Of a stretch of DNA of 64,000 nucleotides, positions 26,671 to 48,395 are shown one piece after another. The DNA is from Halichoerus grypus (Eukaryota > Chordata > Mammalia > Carnivora > Phocidae): contig NC_135712.1 of assembly GCF_964656455.1 (NCBI RefSeq), positions 67,275,239 to 67,339,238 of the forward strand, written 5' to 3'. The translations under genes and the position numbers were made by a program. The notes below the pieces were generated by a model. That model was not told where the DNA came from, ran no database searches, and worked only from the letters and a program-made list of their open reading frames with translations. The number at the start of each line of letters is the position of its first letter. Position 1 is the stretch's first letter.

Positions 26671-27284
26671 ATGTGTAGATACACGCACACGTGCACATAC
26701 AAATGTATATACACACACACAAACATAACAAAGATAACACAAGCAATTATCTTCCTTGTCTACATGTGACTCTGTGACTATCTACCTAACACTTCATTTC
26801 TGGAAGCCCACTGCCCACTTCAGAGTGGTCCCCTCGGAAGCCACAGGCCTCTCTCAGGGATGCGGCCAGTCCTTGGAAGCGTTCAGGAATATCTCTGAGA
26901 AAAGCCTTTAGAACCAGAAATCCATTCTTTGAAATACCCAGAGTAGCAGAAAACCTTTATCTTTTGAAGATGTGTTAATGGTTTTGCAAGAACCAAAGGT
27001 CACACGGAAGCAAACCTGGCGAATACTTCAGGTGATTTAAGGGCAACCACTGTGTGGGTGACAATGGGGTGAGATGATAAAGTGCTGAGTCTCTCATGCA
27101 GCAAGGCAGGCCCAGGGAGGTTTCCCGCCCTGTCACATGGGACTCAGACTCGTGGCTTCCCAGTCCCACCGAGGACACATGGGGAAGCCTCTCCTTGTCT
27201 GAGCAAGTCCGACCCCTGCCTCTGCTTGCTCCATGACCTCCGTTCCCACCCCTGGAGCCCCACAGCCAGAGGGACGGTACTCAC

Positions 27285-27382
27285 TGGGGCACGATGGTGA
27301 TCTGGACAAAGCAGATGAAGAGGAAGACAAGCGAGGCACATGCCACGTAGGCACCGAATCGGTCATCCACCTGCTTGGAGTA
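27285..27382 (-). CDS. ADCY5: ADCY5 exon 11: M2 helix 7
   Basis: A 98-nt exon, phase 0 start: [20 protein letters not shown] then [12 protein letters not shown] plus two bases of a His codon (about residues 753-785). The stretch from GAYVACAS to ITIVP is the first helix of the second six-helix membrane domain. The acceptor is ctctcag before TACTCC and the donor is CCCA then GTGAGT. Confidence 0.97.
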
Positions 27383-29770
<2,388 letters not shown>

Positions 29771-29793
29771 TTGTCCTTGGGGTCTTCAAAGCC
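29771..29793 (-). CDS. ADCY5: ADCY5 exon 9: 23-nt microexon in C1b
   Basis: A microexon encoding GFEDPKD plus two bases of a Lys codon (about residues 697-704). It has a clean acceptor (cttttag before GGCTTT) and a strong donor (GACAA then GTGAGT). It is needed for frame. Exon 8 ends in phase 0 and exon 10 starts with the third base of a codon. Joining exon 8 directly to exon 10 shifts the frame and reaches TGA after eight codons. A GC-rich minisatellite starts about 100 nt into the downstream intron. Confidence 0.95.
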
Positions 29794-31475
29794 CTAAAAG
29801 AGAGGGACAGAGAGAGAAGGAAAGGAGTATGAGAACAGAGAGGACGCTTCCAGGAGGGACTGTGGGAAAGCAGTCCAGCTCACCAAGGAGCCTGCACTGA
29901 GGGAAGCTTGTCACTCATAAGTTCTTTCTTCCTTCTTTCAGCAAATACAGCCGGGGCCTTCCTATGGGACAGGCTCTGCGCTAGACACTGGGGGAGCCCT
30001 GTAATTTCATGTCATTCACTGGCAAAACCCAGGTGTCTAAGCTCTCCCTGTCCCCACACCCAACTCCCCAACTCCCCCACCCTTCCTCCCAGACCCTGAG
30101 TTTGGTAGGTCCCTCTCAATTCTGCCTTGAAATAAGCCTGAAGTAAGAGAAACCACTGAGTGATCAATTCCCACATGGGTGCGCACACACACCCTACCCC
30201 CAATGAGCACACAAAATCTCCTGGGAGTTCACACAGTTGTGAGCTTAAGAAAGTTAAGCTCCAGTCACCTGCAACAGCTTTTGTGGTATCTGAGAACCAG
30301 TGTGTTCTTCCAAGGCCAGAGTTGGGTGGCGACCCAGGAGGTGAGAAACCTGCCTGCCACGGGTGTGACTATTGCTCACATACACGGGGCAGGGGTGAGT
30401 GTGAAGGTCCCTGATTGGTTGCCAAGCTCAAAGCCCTATTTACAGTTAATCTATGATGTCCACAACATGCGTCTCAGGGTGTGACCGGCTGTGGCAGAAT
30501 GGAGGGTGGGTTCCCTAAAACGGGAAGGGGGTGGAATCCCGGAAGCAGTGGAGGAGGCAGCAAGCAGCCCCAGGACTGTTTCAGATAAGGCTCAGGTTGC
30601 CAGGACAAGGACAGAAGGTGACCTGTGGTCTCTCATGGCCCAGTGTGGAGCACACTGCTGGGCAAACATGGAGGTCAGTAAATGCCAGGTGAACCCAAAT
30701 CCCAAACGAACACACCTCTCTTTGTGCCCACTGCAGACTTGTTTTGAAAATGCAAAAAGCAGGATTTATGTTGGTCTTCATGAGCCAGAGCTGCCAGATG
30801 CTGAAATAGATGTGGGGACCACACTGCACTGGGGCTCTGTCCCATTCTATCCCCCAGTGGAGGGCTTCCAGGAGCCTCGGCAGCCTCTCGTGGCAAATCC
30901 AAGTGCCCGACTCTGGACTCTGAGCCCCTCCCAGGCTGCCTGGCAGCGGTCTCCCTGAACAAGCCAGACCCTTCTTCTTGTCCTCTGAGAATCACCAGGC
31001 CCTCTGTCCCAGCTGCGAGAGCCGGGCCACTACACCATCCCAGCCCCAGGCAGGAGGAGTTGGTGTGACTCAAGTGAGTGCTCCACCTGGGGGCAGGCCC
31101 ACGCTGGGTGCTCCCAGGATCCATCAGGGCGCAAGCTTAAGTGGGCAGCAGGGGAACCCAGACAGGCCAGTTCTCCACAGAATGCGGTGAAGGGCTGGCA
31201 CTGAATTCCATCACAGGGGCCGGCCACGACCTTACTCTGGGACAGAGGACAACTGAGCTGTATTATGCCTATGCTGACTTCTGCAGCTCGGAAATAGACC
31301 TGACACGTTTTCAACAAACCTGTCTCTGACTTTCTCCTATACTCCTTTGGTCCTCTGCTGGGGCTGGTTGGGGACCAGGTCTGCTCTGGGTGCCATGCTA
31401 GTGTGGGGAGCTGAGCATGGGGTTGGGGTGTTGGCAGATAAACCATGGCAGATGATCATTAAGAACACAGTCCAG

Positions 31476-31646
31476 GGGCACCTGGGTGGCTCAGTCGGTT
31501 AAGCGCCTGCCTTTGGGTCAGGTCATGATCCCAGGGTCCTGGGATCGAGCCCCCCTACTCAGCAGGGACTCTGCTTCTCCCTCTCCCTCTGCTCCTCCCC
31601 TCTGCTGGTGATTTCTCTAATAAATAAAATCTTAAAAAAAAAAAAA
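31476..31646 (+). mobile_element. Can-SINE, internally shortened, 12-bp target duplication
   Basis: The head gggcacctgggtggctcagt is present, but the body jumps from gatcgagcccccc to tactcagcaggg, losing about 15 bases. It is flanked by aacacagtccag at 31464-31475 and 31647-31658. Confidence 0.95.
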
Positions 31647-33411
31647 AACACAGTCCAGCAGACTGGGTTCAAGTTCCCTGACCTGCTTACTAGTTCAGGG
31701 AGAGCCATCCTCAGCCCGGCTAGGAACACCCCCAGACAGGTTCCTGCGGTTTGTGCCACAGCACTTCCAGGGAGCAGCTCAGCTCACCTGGTTCTGTTTC
31801 ATTCCCAATTCCTGTCCCTTGGACCTAAAAGCAGGAGCAGTGGCCGTGGCCCCTCCACTCACCCACGTGGAGGCGCCAGCTCTGGTTTGCACGCCCGGCC
31901 CGGCGAGCTGCCTGCCTTCCCTGAGCGCTTGGGCTTGGCCTGCTGCCCCGAGAGAACACAGAGCCTCTCTGGCTAGATGAGCAGAGGCCCCTGTGTGCCC
32001 TTCCTGTCAACCTTCTTATTAATCAGTACCCTTAGGGACCTTATGACAGGCCTAAGCACAAAGCAGAGCAGCTCGTCGCTGTATTTTAAAAGCTGAGTCC
32101 AAGTTGGAACAAGATTTAAAGAAATAAAACGGCTGCCTACGCGTTAGTACCTTTCTTAGGGCTCCCAGTCACTGCTTAATCTAATCCCCCACGGCTGTCG
32201 TCAGTGGAAGTCAGGGTAGAAGCTCTTCTTTTGCGTATCTTTTGCAAAGATTGCAGGCAAGGGTACCACTCATGGCAGTGCCGTGCCCGGCAGCTGCCGG
32301 AACCACGCCATCCACTGCCTGCACACTCTGCCTGCGTGGGCTGGGGGCTGCAGGTGGTCCTTTGGCGCTGGCCTCTGGTGACTCTGCCCAGCCAGGATGA
32401 GGGGCGGGGAGTCTCTTCTCCCAAAGGCTGCGGCAGAGGTGTCCCCGACCCTGTTTGTCCACACACCTTCCTATCCCCTCCTGCTGGCGAGGTAGCCAAC
32501 ACCACGCAGAAATCCTGTAGCCAGTCTCCCCGATGACAGCCCTTCTGCTAATTCTTCCAAGGTTCCTCCTGGTCCTAACAATGATTAATGTGTCTGCTAA
32601 ATCAGTGCTTACACTCCAAACTACCTCCTTTGAGACTCTGAAACAACTAAAGACTCCACTTATACCAAATATCACCAAGAAAAAAGCTTTCCAGTGATTT
32701 TAAACAGAGAAAGCCCATCAGGCGCCTTTCCTGCCTGCTTGTGGTTCTTCCTCTCCTCGCTCCCATAGTCTCCTGCTCACCTCTGTACTCTCCCTCCTGT
32801 CTTCCTGTTCCCTCCTCCCTGCCACCTGGATGACAGCCTCCCTCTTTGCACCCTGCTTTCTGTGATCCCCCCCTCTGCTCATCCCCTCTCTGGTCCTGGT
32901 CACATGGATACAGAGTCCGCAGGAGATTAAAGGGCTGGGTGAGAACAGAGAGGGTCCACCAATTGCTCTTTGCTTTGGGGAGGGCCCCCCAAGGAGGGGG
33001 AGTGGTGGCTGGAGATCTGTAGAAGTCCAAGTTCAAAGCCTTGGAGGAAGACAGGCACCCCTCCCCCACTCTGCTCCCTCATAAACTTGGTGTCCTATGA
33101 GTTGCTTCTTTAGCGTCAAAAATTAAAATAGAGGTCTTAACTCAATTCATGTTTTGATCCTATACATCTTCCTTAAATCTCTGTCATCTGTTATTTGCCA
33201 GCTAGCAAGGAGCAGAGTGGCCGGGTCCCCAGCCTGTCCCTGGCTCATTCTGCTGACTCAGCTGGATTTTCATGGAATTTATCTGCAGTCCCTGATGCTG
33301 TAGCTAAAACCTGGTCCAACACACAGACCCCAAATTGGGGATCCTAGTGCCAGCATGCCCCATCTTATTCCTGTCCTCTGGCTCCGAGGACACACACACA
33401 CAAAGTGCCCC

Positions 33412-33431
33412 CACACACACACACACACACA
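33412..33431 (+). repeat. (CA)10 microsatellite
   Basis: Uninterrupted CA run, with a shorter CA run just upstream near 33390. Confidence 0.9.
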
Positions 33432-34070
33432 GCTCCCTGCACCCTCCAGCCTCACTCACCCTCTCCCCAGGGAGGGCGCCTCCCGCCTGGGAACCAGGCT
33501 GTCCTCAAGCTGAGGAGTGTGCTTGGATGGAGAAGCCAAGCTCTCAGATAAAAAGAAAGAAAACCCTGCTGCTCTACCTTGACCTCTGTCATACCTCTTC
33601 CTCTTTGTCCCACCCTCTGAATTCTATCATCACTGGCAGAACCCGGGCAGAGCATCCTGAATTAGACGGCCCCTGTGTACACAGGGATGGCTGGGCGTGT
33701 CTGTCCCCCGAGGCAGGCAGGGTCCCTTGAGTTGGAGGTAGCACCCCACCATGGTCTCTGCTCATCCAGTCTGCATGCCCCACTGGAAACCTGTAGTTAG
33801 CAGGGGCACTTCTCAGCGCAGAGAGCAAAGGGGACCATCGCCTAGCGCTTTCCAAAAAGTACTGAGATCGTTTCTGAGCAACTGAGCCCAAGGATGTGTT
33901 GCAGCCACCTGGGAAAGGCGGAAGCTGCTAGAAGGATGTCTGATGAGCTGGTGCCCCACCAGACAGTGCCACGGGAGCACCGGAGGTTCTGGCTGTTCTC
34001 GGGGTCTGCTTCCAGACTTTGGGACTCACAGAGAGAGCCCAGGACCAGAAGTCAGGCGCTCTGGCTCCTA

Positions 34071-41477
<7,407 letters not shown>

Positions 41478-42689
41478 TCATGGGCTTGGAAAGTGTTTCA
41501 GGCCCCAGTGGCAACCATACTAAGGTCTTACTTCCGAGCCCCACAGATAAGGTTTCGGACCCAAGCCCTCCATCCCTAGGGAGTCTCTAGAAGGGACAGA
41601 CTAAAGAGGCTCAGGGAGGAGAGAGAGAGGAAGACCCAGCCAGCAAGCATGTCTGGAAGCCTCCAAGTTGTCCCTGCCAGCAACGTCAGCCTCATCCCCA
41701 GGCACGTAGTCAAACAGAGCAGCTGGTGCCCGCACTATGCACTGTGGATCCTCTGTCCGTCTCTGTGGCTTGTGTTCCAGAGACTGAAACCGTCTTCCTT
41801 TTCTTTCACAACACACCGCTAGAGGTGAGGCCCCAGGGCTGGAGTGTGGAAGGGCCCCTGGAGTTTTTTTCTTTAAATGGTCACAAAAATGTAATAATTC
41901 TCGTGTACGGAGAGGCTCCCGGTGGCCTGGCTCAGGGCTGGGGGCTTCCAAACTGTCTTCTCGCTGAGTGCTCCAGGCGGCCCTGCAGCGAAGCCTCGCA
42001 TCTCCTCACAGACGGGGCGGCTGAGCCTCAGAGAAGAAGCTGCAGATGGCAGCATGGTGGGCTCCTTCTCCCAGGCTCGTGTTCTTCCCACTATTCCACA
42101 AGGCTCCTGAGGCTCCAGATAGTCTTCCTTTTTTAAATTAGGAATGTAGAACTAAACATAGTTTGTCATTTTATCTGGAAAATGTGTACTGGTGCATTAA
42201 GCCTGTCTTTCTCTTCTGATGTTTGACACCTGGGGCCTTACTGACCCTGGGGAACCTGTCGGCCCCAGGCTGGCCGGGTCTTAGAGTTAGTCAACAGCTT
42301 GCCTTAGGGTCCAGAGCCCCACAGCCCAGCCAGGCTCTCACACTCAGGCCATGAATCCCCTGCCCCAATCACCCCAGGGACCGGTACCAGACTCGGGACA
42401 GTCCCTACCCCCCAGAGCCCACTGAAACGATTCAAGCCCATCCCAAGCCGGCTTACCCTGCCTCACCCACTCCTTCTGGCAGAAACCCCAGTAAAGGCTC
42501 TCATCCCCAAACCCCTCTCCCTCTGCCTCCTGACCCACCAGAGCAGCGCTTCCCCACGGGGCCCCACGGTGTGGCGGGCTCCCTTCCCCCGGGATGAGTA
42601 ACAAAGGATATTTTCAATAGCAGCTGTCTCCTCACCTACTGGCCTTTGCGTACCTAGATAATAAAACTTGCCTTTTAAAACAGTTGGAC

Positions 42690-42850
42690 ACTGTCCTGTG
42701 CCCTTTATGTGTATGAACTCACCTAAACATCACGACCACCCCATGAGGTCAGAATCCTCCTTTTACAGGGGAGAAAACGGAGGCACAGAGAAGATACGTC
42801 ACGTGCCCAAGGCCACACGGGCAACCTGGCTTCATGGCCCAGGAGTTGAC
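42690..42850 (-). repeat. MIR element, inverted
   Basis: The segments aactcacctaaacatcacga and ggagaaaacggaggcacaga then cgtgcccaaggccacacggg match the reverse complement of MIR. Confidence 0.8.
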
Positions 42851-44025
42851 CCAATAAATATTAAGCTGGTGGCCCCAGAGCCATCTTAAGTGAATACAAG
42901 CATAATACAGGGGTCTGGCATTGTAAATGGGGCAGAGGGAGGCGGAAGGGCACATACGGGCCGCCAGGACTCCCCATCAAGAGAGGGCACACTCAGCGGC
43001 TGCCTGCCAGCTCACACAAGGGAAGGTGCAAACAGACAAGCCAAATGAGGGGAAAGAAGAAAAGCTGAGGAGGAGGAGGAGGAGTGGAGAGGAGAGATGC
43101 TGCCCCGGCAGGACACAGGACTCGGGAAAGAAGACAAGCTGCTCCTGAGTGGGCAGCTAGGCGGGCAGGGGCGCAGAAGATGCAAGGCAGTCAGGAGTCT
43201 CCATCAGACCTCCACTGATGCCTAGGGTCTGACCGGGCAGACGGGCTCAGCACCCCGCCCGAGGGGACTGCATGGCGTCTGCATGCTGGGTTAGAACAGC
43301 AGGTGAGGGGAGGCTGCCATGTCCCAGATGCTGATCTCAGCTCCCGAACTAACTAGGTGCAGCCCCCTCCCCACCCACCTGCCACCTCTCTGCCTGTCAG
43401 TCTTGCAGGCAACTGGCCCACTCCACTTAGGAACAAGAGAAAGTTCTCCCCCAGTCTATGTAAAAGCACCACCATATAGTTGTTCTGGAAATTCTTCTTT
43501 AACTCTCAGGAAACCAAAGCTAGTTCAGGTTAGGGTCAAAATCCACGGCTCCAGAGTTAAGAAAGATTCATTCGGCTAGAGTCAGTATCTGGAATGCAAA
43601 GCCAGCAGATATCAGGCCCAGCGGCTATTCCATGCTAAGTCCAAAGTTACACAGCGGAAGCCTGGCTTTGGGGGCTGGTGAGACCCCGAAACCCCTGAAC
43701 CCAGCTTGGCAGGATGACTAATGGGTCCGGTAACCCATGGCACTGGGCTAAGGAGAAAGGGGGGGGAGGAAGGAGAGACACAAGCGTAGAGCAGGGGCTC
43801 AAGGGTGGGGGAGTCTGGGACTCCATCGAGAGGTGGCACACTCAGCAGCTGTGACCTCATTGAGCTGTGACCCCACACCTGCTGAGCTCACCTAGCCAGT
43901 CAGGAGAGCCCGCCTCGCTCGGCCATGGCTGGCTGTGGGCAGGCCTGCCATCATTCTCCTCCACAGGGGACCTCACTGGGCCTTAGAACACTTTCCCCTA
44001 CAGCTGCTTTCATCCCGCTAGACCA

Positions 44026-44220
44026 GTGGTTCTTAGACCTGGGGTCTGTTAGAGATACCCAGAGCATTTATAAGAGTGATCCCAGAGCCCCACACCCAGA
44101 GATTCTGGCTTAATTAGTCTCAGGTAGGGCTCTGCTATTGATTGCATGCACTTGCCTGGTTTTGTTTTATTTTAAGCTTCCCTGGTGGTTCTAATATGCA
44201 GCCGGGGTTGAGAACCACTG
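44026..44220. mobile_element. MER5A hAT-type DNA transposon
   Basis: The ends cagtggttcttagacct and gggttgagaaccactg are inverted repeats. The interior carries agattctggcttaattagtc and 'cctggtggttctaatatgca' as in MER5A, and the length of about 195 bp fits. Confidence 0.9.
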
Positions 44221-44221
44221 C

Positions 44222-44510
44222 ACTCGTTTAAATGTCACCTCAAGGAGACTTCTATCACCCTATTTGAATCTACAGCCCCTCCCATGTCGGCCTGCCTTCC
44301 CTGCATATTCTTCTCCATTGCACGTTTCACTCCTCACTGGAGTCCTGATATTGTTTGTGTTATCCTTATGCTCCTGTTGATCTCTTCCCACTGGTAAGTA
44401 AAGTCCTTGAGGGAGGGGTTTTGGCCTATTCCATTCACTGCTACATCCCAGCTACCAGCACGATGTCTGGCACACAGAGTAACTGTTCAATAAAATGTGC
44501 CACCGGTGAC
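44222..44510 (+). repeat. L2 LINE 3' end
   Basis: The order aaatgtcacctcaaggagac, 'gtaaagtccttgagggaggg', 'ctgctacatcccagctacca' and 'aactgttcaataaaatgtgc' is that of the L2 3' end. Confidence 0.85.
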
Positions 44511-44586
44511 TGACCGAGGACAGGTCACAACCACGTGTCCTCTGCCCTACCCCCCCCCGCCCCCCCCAGCCCACAGGAGCCGCCTC

Positions 44587-45030
44587 TATTAGCTTCCTGG
44601 GGCTGCCACAGCAAAGCGCTACAGACGGGGTGACTTAGAGCCACAGAAATGTATTCTCTCACAGTCCTGGAGGCTCGAGGTCCGAAATCCAGCTGTCGGC
44701 AGGGCCGTCCTGCCTCTGACACTCTGGGCAGAAGCCTTCCTGGCCACTCCCTACTTGCTGGTGGTGGCTCTCCACCCTTGGCATTCCCGCGTTGCAGCGG
44801 TGTTACTCCAATCTCAGCCTCTGACCTCACGCGCTGTGGTCCCCGTGTATCCGGGTCTTTATACAGCATTTTCCTCTTCTTATGAGGGCACCACTTACAT
44901 TGGATTAGGGGCCCACGCTATTCCAGCGTCTTAACCTGATTCCATCTGCAAAGACCCTATTTCCACATTCTCAAGGACCAGGGGTCAGGACTTCAACATA
45001 TCTTTTAGGGGGACACAGTTCAACCTAGGA
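44587..45030 (+). repeat. Old interspersed mammalian repeat, family not named
   Basis: The segments ttcctggggctgccacagca, tcacagtcctggaggctcga, 'ctgcaaagaccctatttcca' and 'acttcaacatatcttttagg' belong to a very common mammalian repeat whose family name I cannot assign with confidence. Confidence 0.7.
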
Positions 45031-45779
45031 GCAGTGCCTAATGTGTATTTGTTGAATGGAAGAGAATATTCATACTTTCAAAGCAAGCCAGAGGCAAGGC
45101 CGGTCACTCCAGCAGCTCTTCCTTCAACTCCATGGGGCCTCTTGGGGTCCCGAGCTAAGTCACCTGAGACAGGAGCCCGTGGGGCCAGCAGTGTTCACGG
45201 GACTGACGGCAGAACGGTTACAGAGGCCCTGAGCAGCTTCCTGGTCCATGCCAGCAGGCGTGGGAAACAACGCTGGTGTGTGAAGGGCCTCCGGGGGGCT
45301 GAGAAAGCCAGAGCCTCCCTCCAACCTGCTGGATCTACTCCTCGTGGCCCCTCCTGGGGTTTTCAACAGCTGCTGAGGAGTCAGGGAGGACGAGCTCCTG
45401 GCGGACGAGGCGGTGGTGAGCCGGAGCAGCCAGCCAGCTGGCGAGGAGTGGCTCAGAGCAGGGCTCAGAGCGGGTTGCTACCCCGAGCCGAGGTTTGGAC
45501 AGGGTCTGAACCCCTGCAGCCTCTCCTACACATTTATGGAAATTCTGCCACCTCCACATTCCCCCCACCTCCTGTCACAGGTGAAGTTACACTCCTCTGA
45601 TACTGCCTCAGGGGAGGATTTTGCTCGGCGGCTGTCACTCCGGAACCTCCTCTGTTTTTGAGGTTTACCCAACTGCAGACCGTCTGTTCCCCCGGCCAAG
45701 GTTTCCTGATCGGCTCTGGGGTGATCCTGAAGGCCATTTTCCAACCACGCCGGGCCCAGACATGCAGTGAGGTCCTCAG

Positions 45780-46210
45780 TCATCCATCAGCTCCCACGTG
45801 AGAGCTCATCTTGGCAACGCGACGGGGCCCTCGTGGGGGCGCGCAGACGCCGGGCCGGCTCCTCCCTAAGCGCCCGCCATCCCCCACTTCTCCTCCACAG
45901 GCGAGAGCACGCAGGCGCCGATTCAGCCCAATTACCACCACAGGCCTGTCGGCGCTCTGCCCAGCTCAGCCCAGCTTCTCCACGCGCATGTTTGGGGAAG
46001 CGCATTTCCCCGCCGTTGCTCCCTCTCGTACCAACAGGTGCGGTGCCCCGATGAAGATGCTGGAGTCTGACCCTGCTCCTGAACAGAAGCCACATCCAGC
46101 AGCACGTGGGACACCCAAGACGCCGAGTTCTCCTCACGGTCTGCGCCTGCGCAGAAGGCAGCGCCAAGGACCTGCTCCTCGGACCTGCACTTTCCGGCAC
46201 TGCACACAGA
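45780..46210. promoter_or_regulatory. CpG-island-like block in intron 3
   Basis: By hand count about 36 CpGs in 430 bp at roughly 60% GC, an observed/expected ratio near 0.9, against sparse CpGs on both sides. It holds a CCAAT box (45928-45932) and an NRF1-like tgcgcctgcgca (46142-46153). No ADCY5 exon lies here, since exons 3 and 4 join in frame. It may be an alternative or antisense promoter, an enhancer, or simply CpG-rich DNA; no transcript evidence is available. Confidence 0.5.
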
Positions 46211-47172
46211 GGGGACTCAAGAAATGCTGAGAGGCAAACCGTCTGTCGAGGCAGGCCCAGGAGGGGCGGGGCAGCTGGAGAGACAGAGGTCATTGGGCAG
46301 GGGCAGGAAGGGAGTATGGCAAGGTCTCAGGGAGCCTAGCGGGAGCTGAAGGTCGTAGGGAAGCAGGGCAGTAAGTGCCCTGCAGGCCCCAGCAGCATAG
46401 CCTGGGGAAGCCCGGCCAGAGAGGAAGGGTCTACCCCCTGCAGCGTGCCCCCCATTTGCTCCAAACCACACAACCTGGGGAGCGTCTTGGGTTCAGGCCC
46501 CTCGAACGATAAAGGAGGAGCAGTGGGTCATAGTGCTAGGTGAACACAGTCAGGCTGGTCATACCAATATCTGGCTGACAAAGGACACCATATGACTGGG
46601 CATTTTCCAAGGGGGGGTTGTGAAACAATTAGAGCAGGGCGTATGGACAAGGAGCAGCGGGAGAACCTTCTGAGGGACAGGCTGGGAGAGGCAAAGGGGG
46701 AAGGCCAATGAGAGAATGCTGAACAGACCGCAGTACATACGGATTCCACCCTGGACAGCCATGCCCTCTCCACTCTCATGGCAACGGGCTACCTTCCTTC
46801 AGAAAGTGGAAGGGCCCTGCGACCGGCTTGACTGTCAGGATTGGGTCCAGCGGGTCTAGGGTCAACATATGTCCTAGAATCCCTGTTGCCAGCCTCGGGG
46901 CCTCCTGTAGACCCCATTCCAACCCCTGATCCCCTGATCTTGTTTCTGTCCACCAAATCCTACTCCCACCACCCAGACAATGGACCTCCCATCACACTTA
47001 CAGACTTTATGCTTGCAAAGCCTTGCAAGAGCTGGGGAAACGCAGCCCAAAGGAGAAGCCGAGGAAGGGGGGACGGGACAGTACCAAGACGGAGCAATAG
47101 TCAGTGACCTCTCAGTGATAAGTACATGGTGCTTTCTATTGTCTTCTCTGTATTGTTAGCTCCTAATTTTCT

Positions 47173-47367
47173 TTTCTTTTTAAATATTTTATTTATTCAT
47201 TTGAGGGACAGGGGGAGAGAGCACACAAGCAGGGGGAGGGGCAGAGGGAGAGGGAGAAGCAGGCTCCCCGCTGAGCAAGGAGCCTGAAGCGGGGCTTGAT
47301 CCCAGGACTCTGGGATCATGAACTGAGCCGAAGGCAGAAGCTTAACGACTGAGCCACCCAGGCGCCC
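47173..47367 (-). mobile_element. Can-SINE, inverted, 18-bp target duplication
   Basis: The tail aatattttatttattcattt, body aagcaggctccccgctgagc and head gagccacccaggcgccc are present. It is flanked by gttagctcctaattttct at 47155-47172 and 47368-47385, the longest duplication here. Confidence 0.95.
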
Positions 47368-47759
47368 GTTAGCTCCTAATTTTCTATAAAGAACACACAT
47401 CCTTTGTAGAATAAAAAAGGTTGAAAACTAATTACATTCTTCTAGGATCTGATTTTAGCACTTCTACCTTCGTGATGTCTTTTCTGACTTACCCAACCCA
47501 GGATAATCCTTCTTATTCTGAATTCTTATTAGGATCAGAATTTCAAAGGCATAGCCTGACATATTCAACAGGTCAGTGTCTCTTCACCCTAACTTCTCTC
47601 TCTTCCCATCTACTCCAGGGCCCCCAATTTTGAGTCTGAAGTGCTAAAATAATGAGTCCTAGCTGGCTGCTGGCTCCATTCCCCATTGATCCCCATTTGG
47701 TGTCCAAGGACAAACTCAGGTCTCTTGTGAAGACCCACCTCCACGCAAGGAAGTGAAGA

Positions 47760-48395
47760 AACTAAACCGCGTGCATGGTTGGTGGAAAGGCAAAAAGGTG
47801 AATTGCTATGGAAAACACTGTGGGCTTCCTTAAAAAATTAAAAACTAGGATTATATGCCATACGATGTAGCAATTTCACTTCTACACATTTATGGAAAGA
47901 ACTGAAAGCAGGGACTCAAGGAGGAATTTGCACACCCATCTTCACAGCAGCATCATTCACAACAGCCAAAGGTGGTGGCCACCCAAGTGTCCATCCGCAG
48001 GTGAATGGATAAACAAGGTGTGCCATACACACACCACGGAGTACTATTCAGCCTGAAAAAGGAAGGAAATCCTGGCCCACGCTACAACATGGACGAACCT
48101 TGGGTACATTGTGCTGAGTGAAATAAGCCCTGGAGGGCTTAAGAACAAGTACTGCATGATTCCACTTACATGAGGTACCTGGAATAGTCAAATTCACAGA
48201 CACAACGTGGAATGGCAGTCGCCAGCGGCCGGGGGAGGAGAGGAATGGGGAGCTGTTGTTTAATAGGTACAGAATTTCGGTTTTGCAAGATGAGAAAAAG
48301 TTCTGGAGATGGATGGGGGTGGTGGTTGCACAATAGTATGAAAGGTTAAAATGGCCAATTTTACACTGTATATTTTACAACAAGTAAGATAGTTG
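47760..48395 (+). mobile_element. L1M 3' end fragment
   Basis: The segments tagcaatttcacttctacac, 'cattcacaacagccaaaggt', 'tgaatggataaacaaggtgt' and aatagtcaaattcacagaca follow the L1M 3' region. Confidence 0.85.

Larger units (their letters stand above)
24130..27284 (-). other. ADCY5: ADCY5 intron 11
   Basis: A 3.2-kb intron. About 24130-25530 shows no repeat I recognise. From 25530 to 26670 there are L1M-type 3' sequences split by a Can-SINE. 26670-27284 looks unique apart from a short CA-rich tract (26680-26725). Confidence 0.8.

Noticed and set aside
45787..46293. 168-codon minus-strand frame across the CpG block as an alternative ADCY5 first exon
   Set aside because: No splice donor joins it convincingly to exon 4 in frame and the translation resembles nothing known. 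The block is reported only as possible regulatory DNA.
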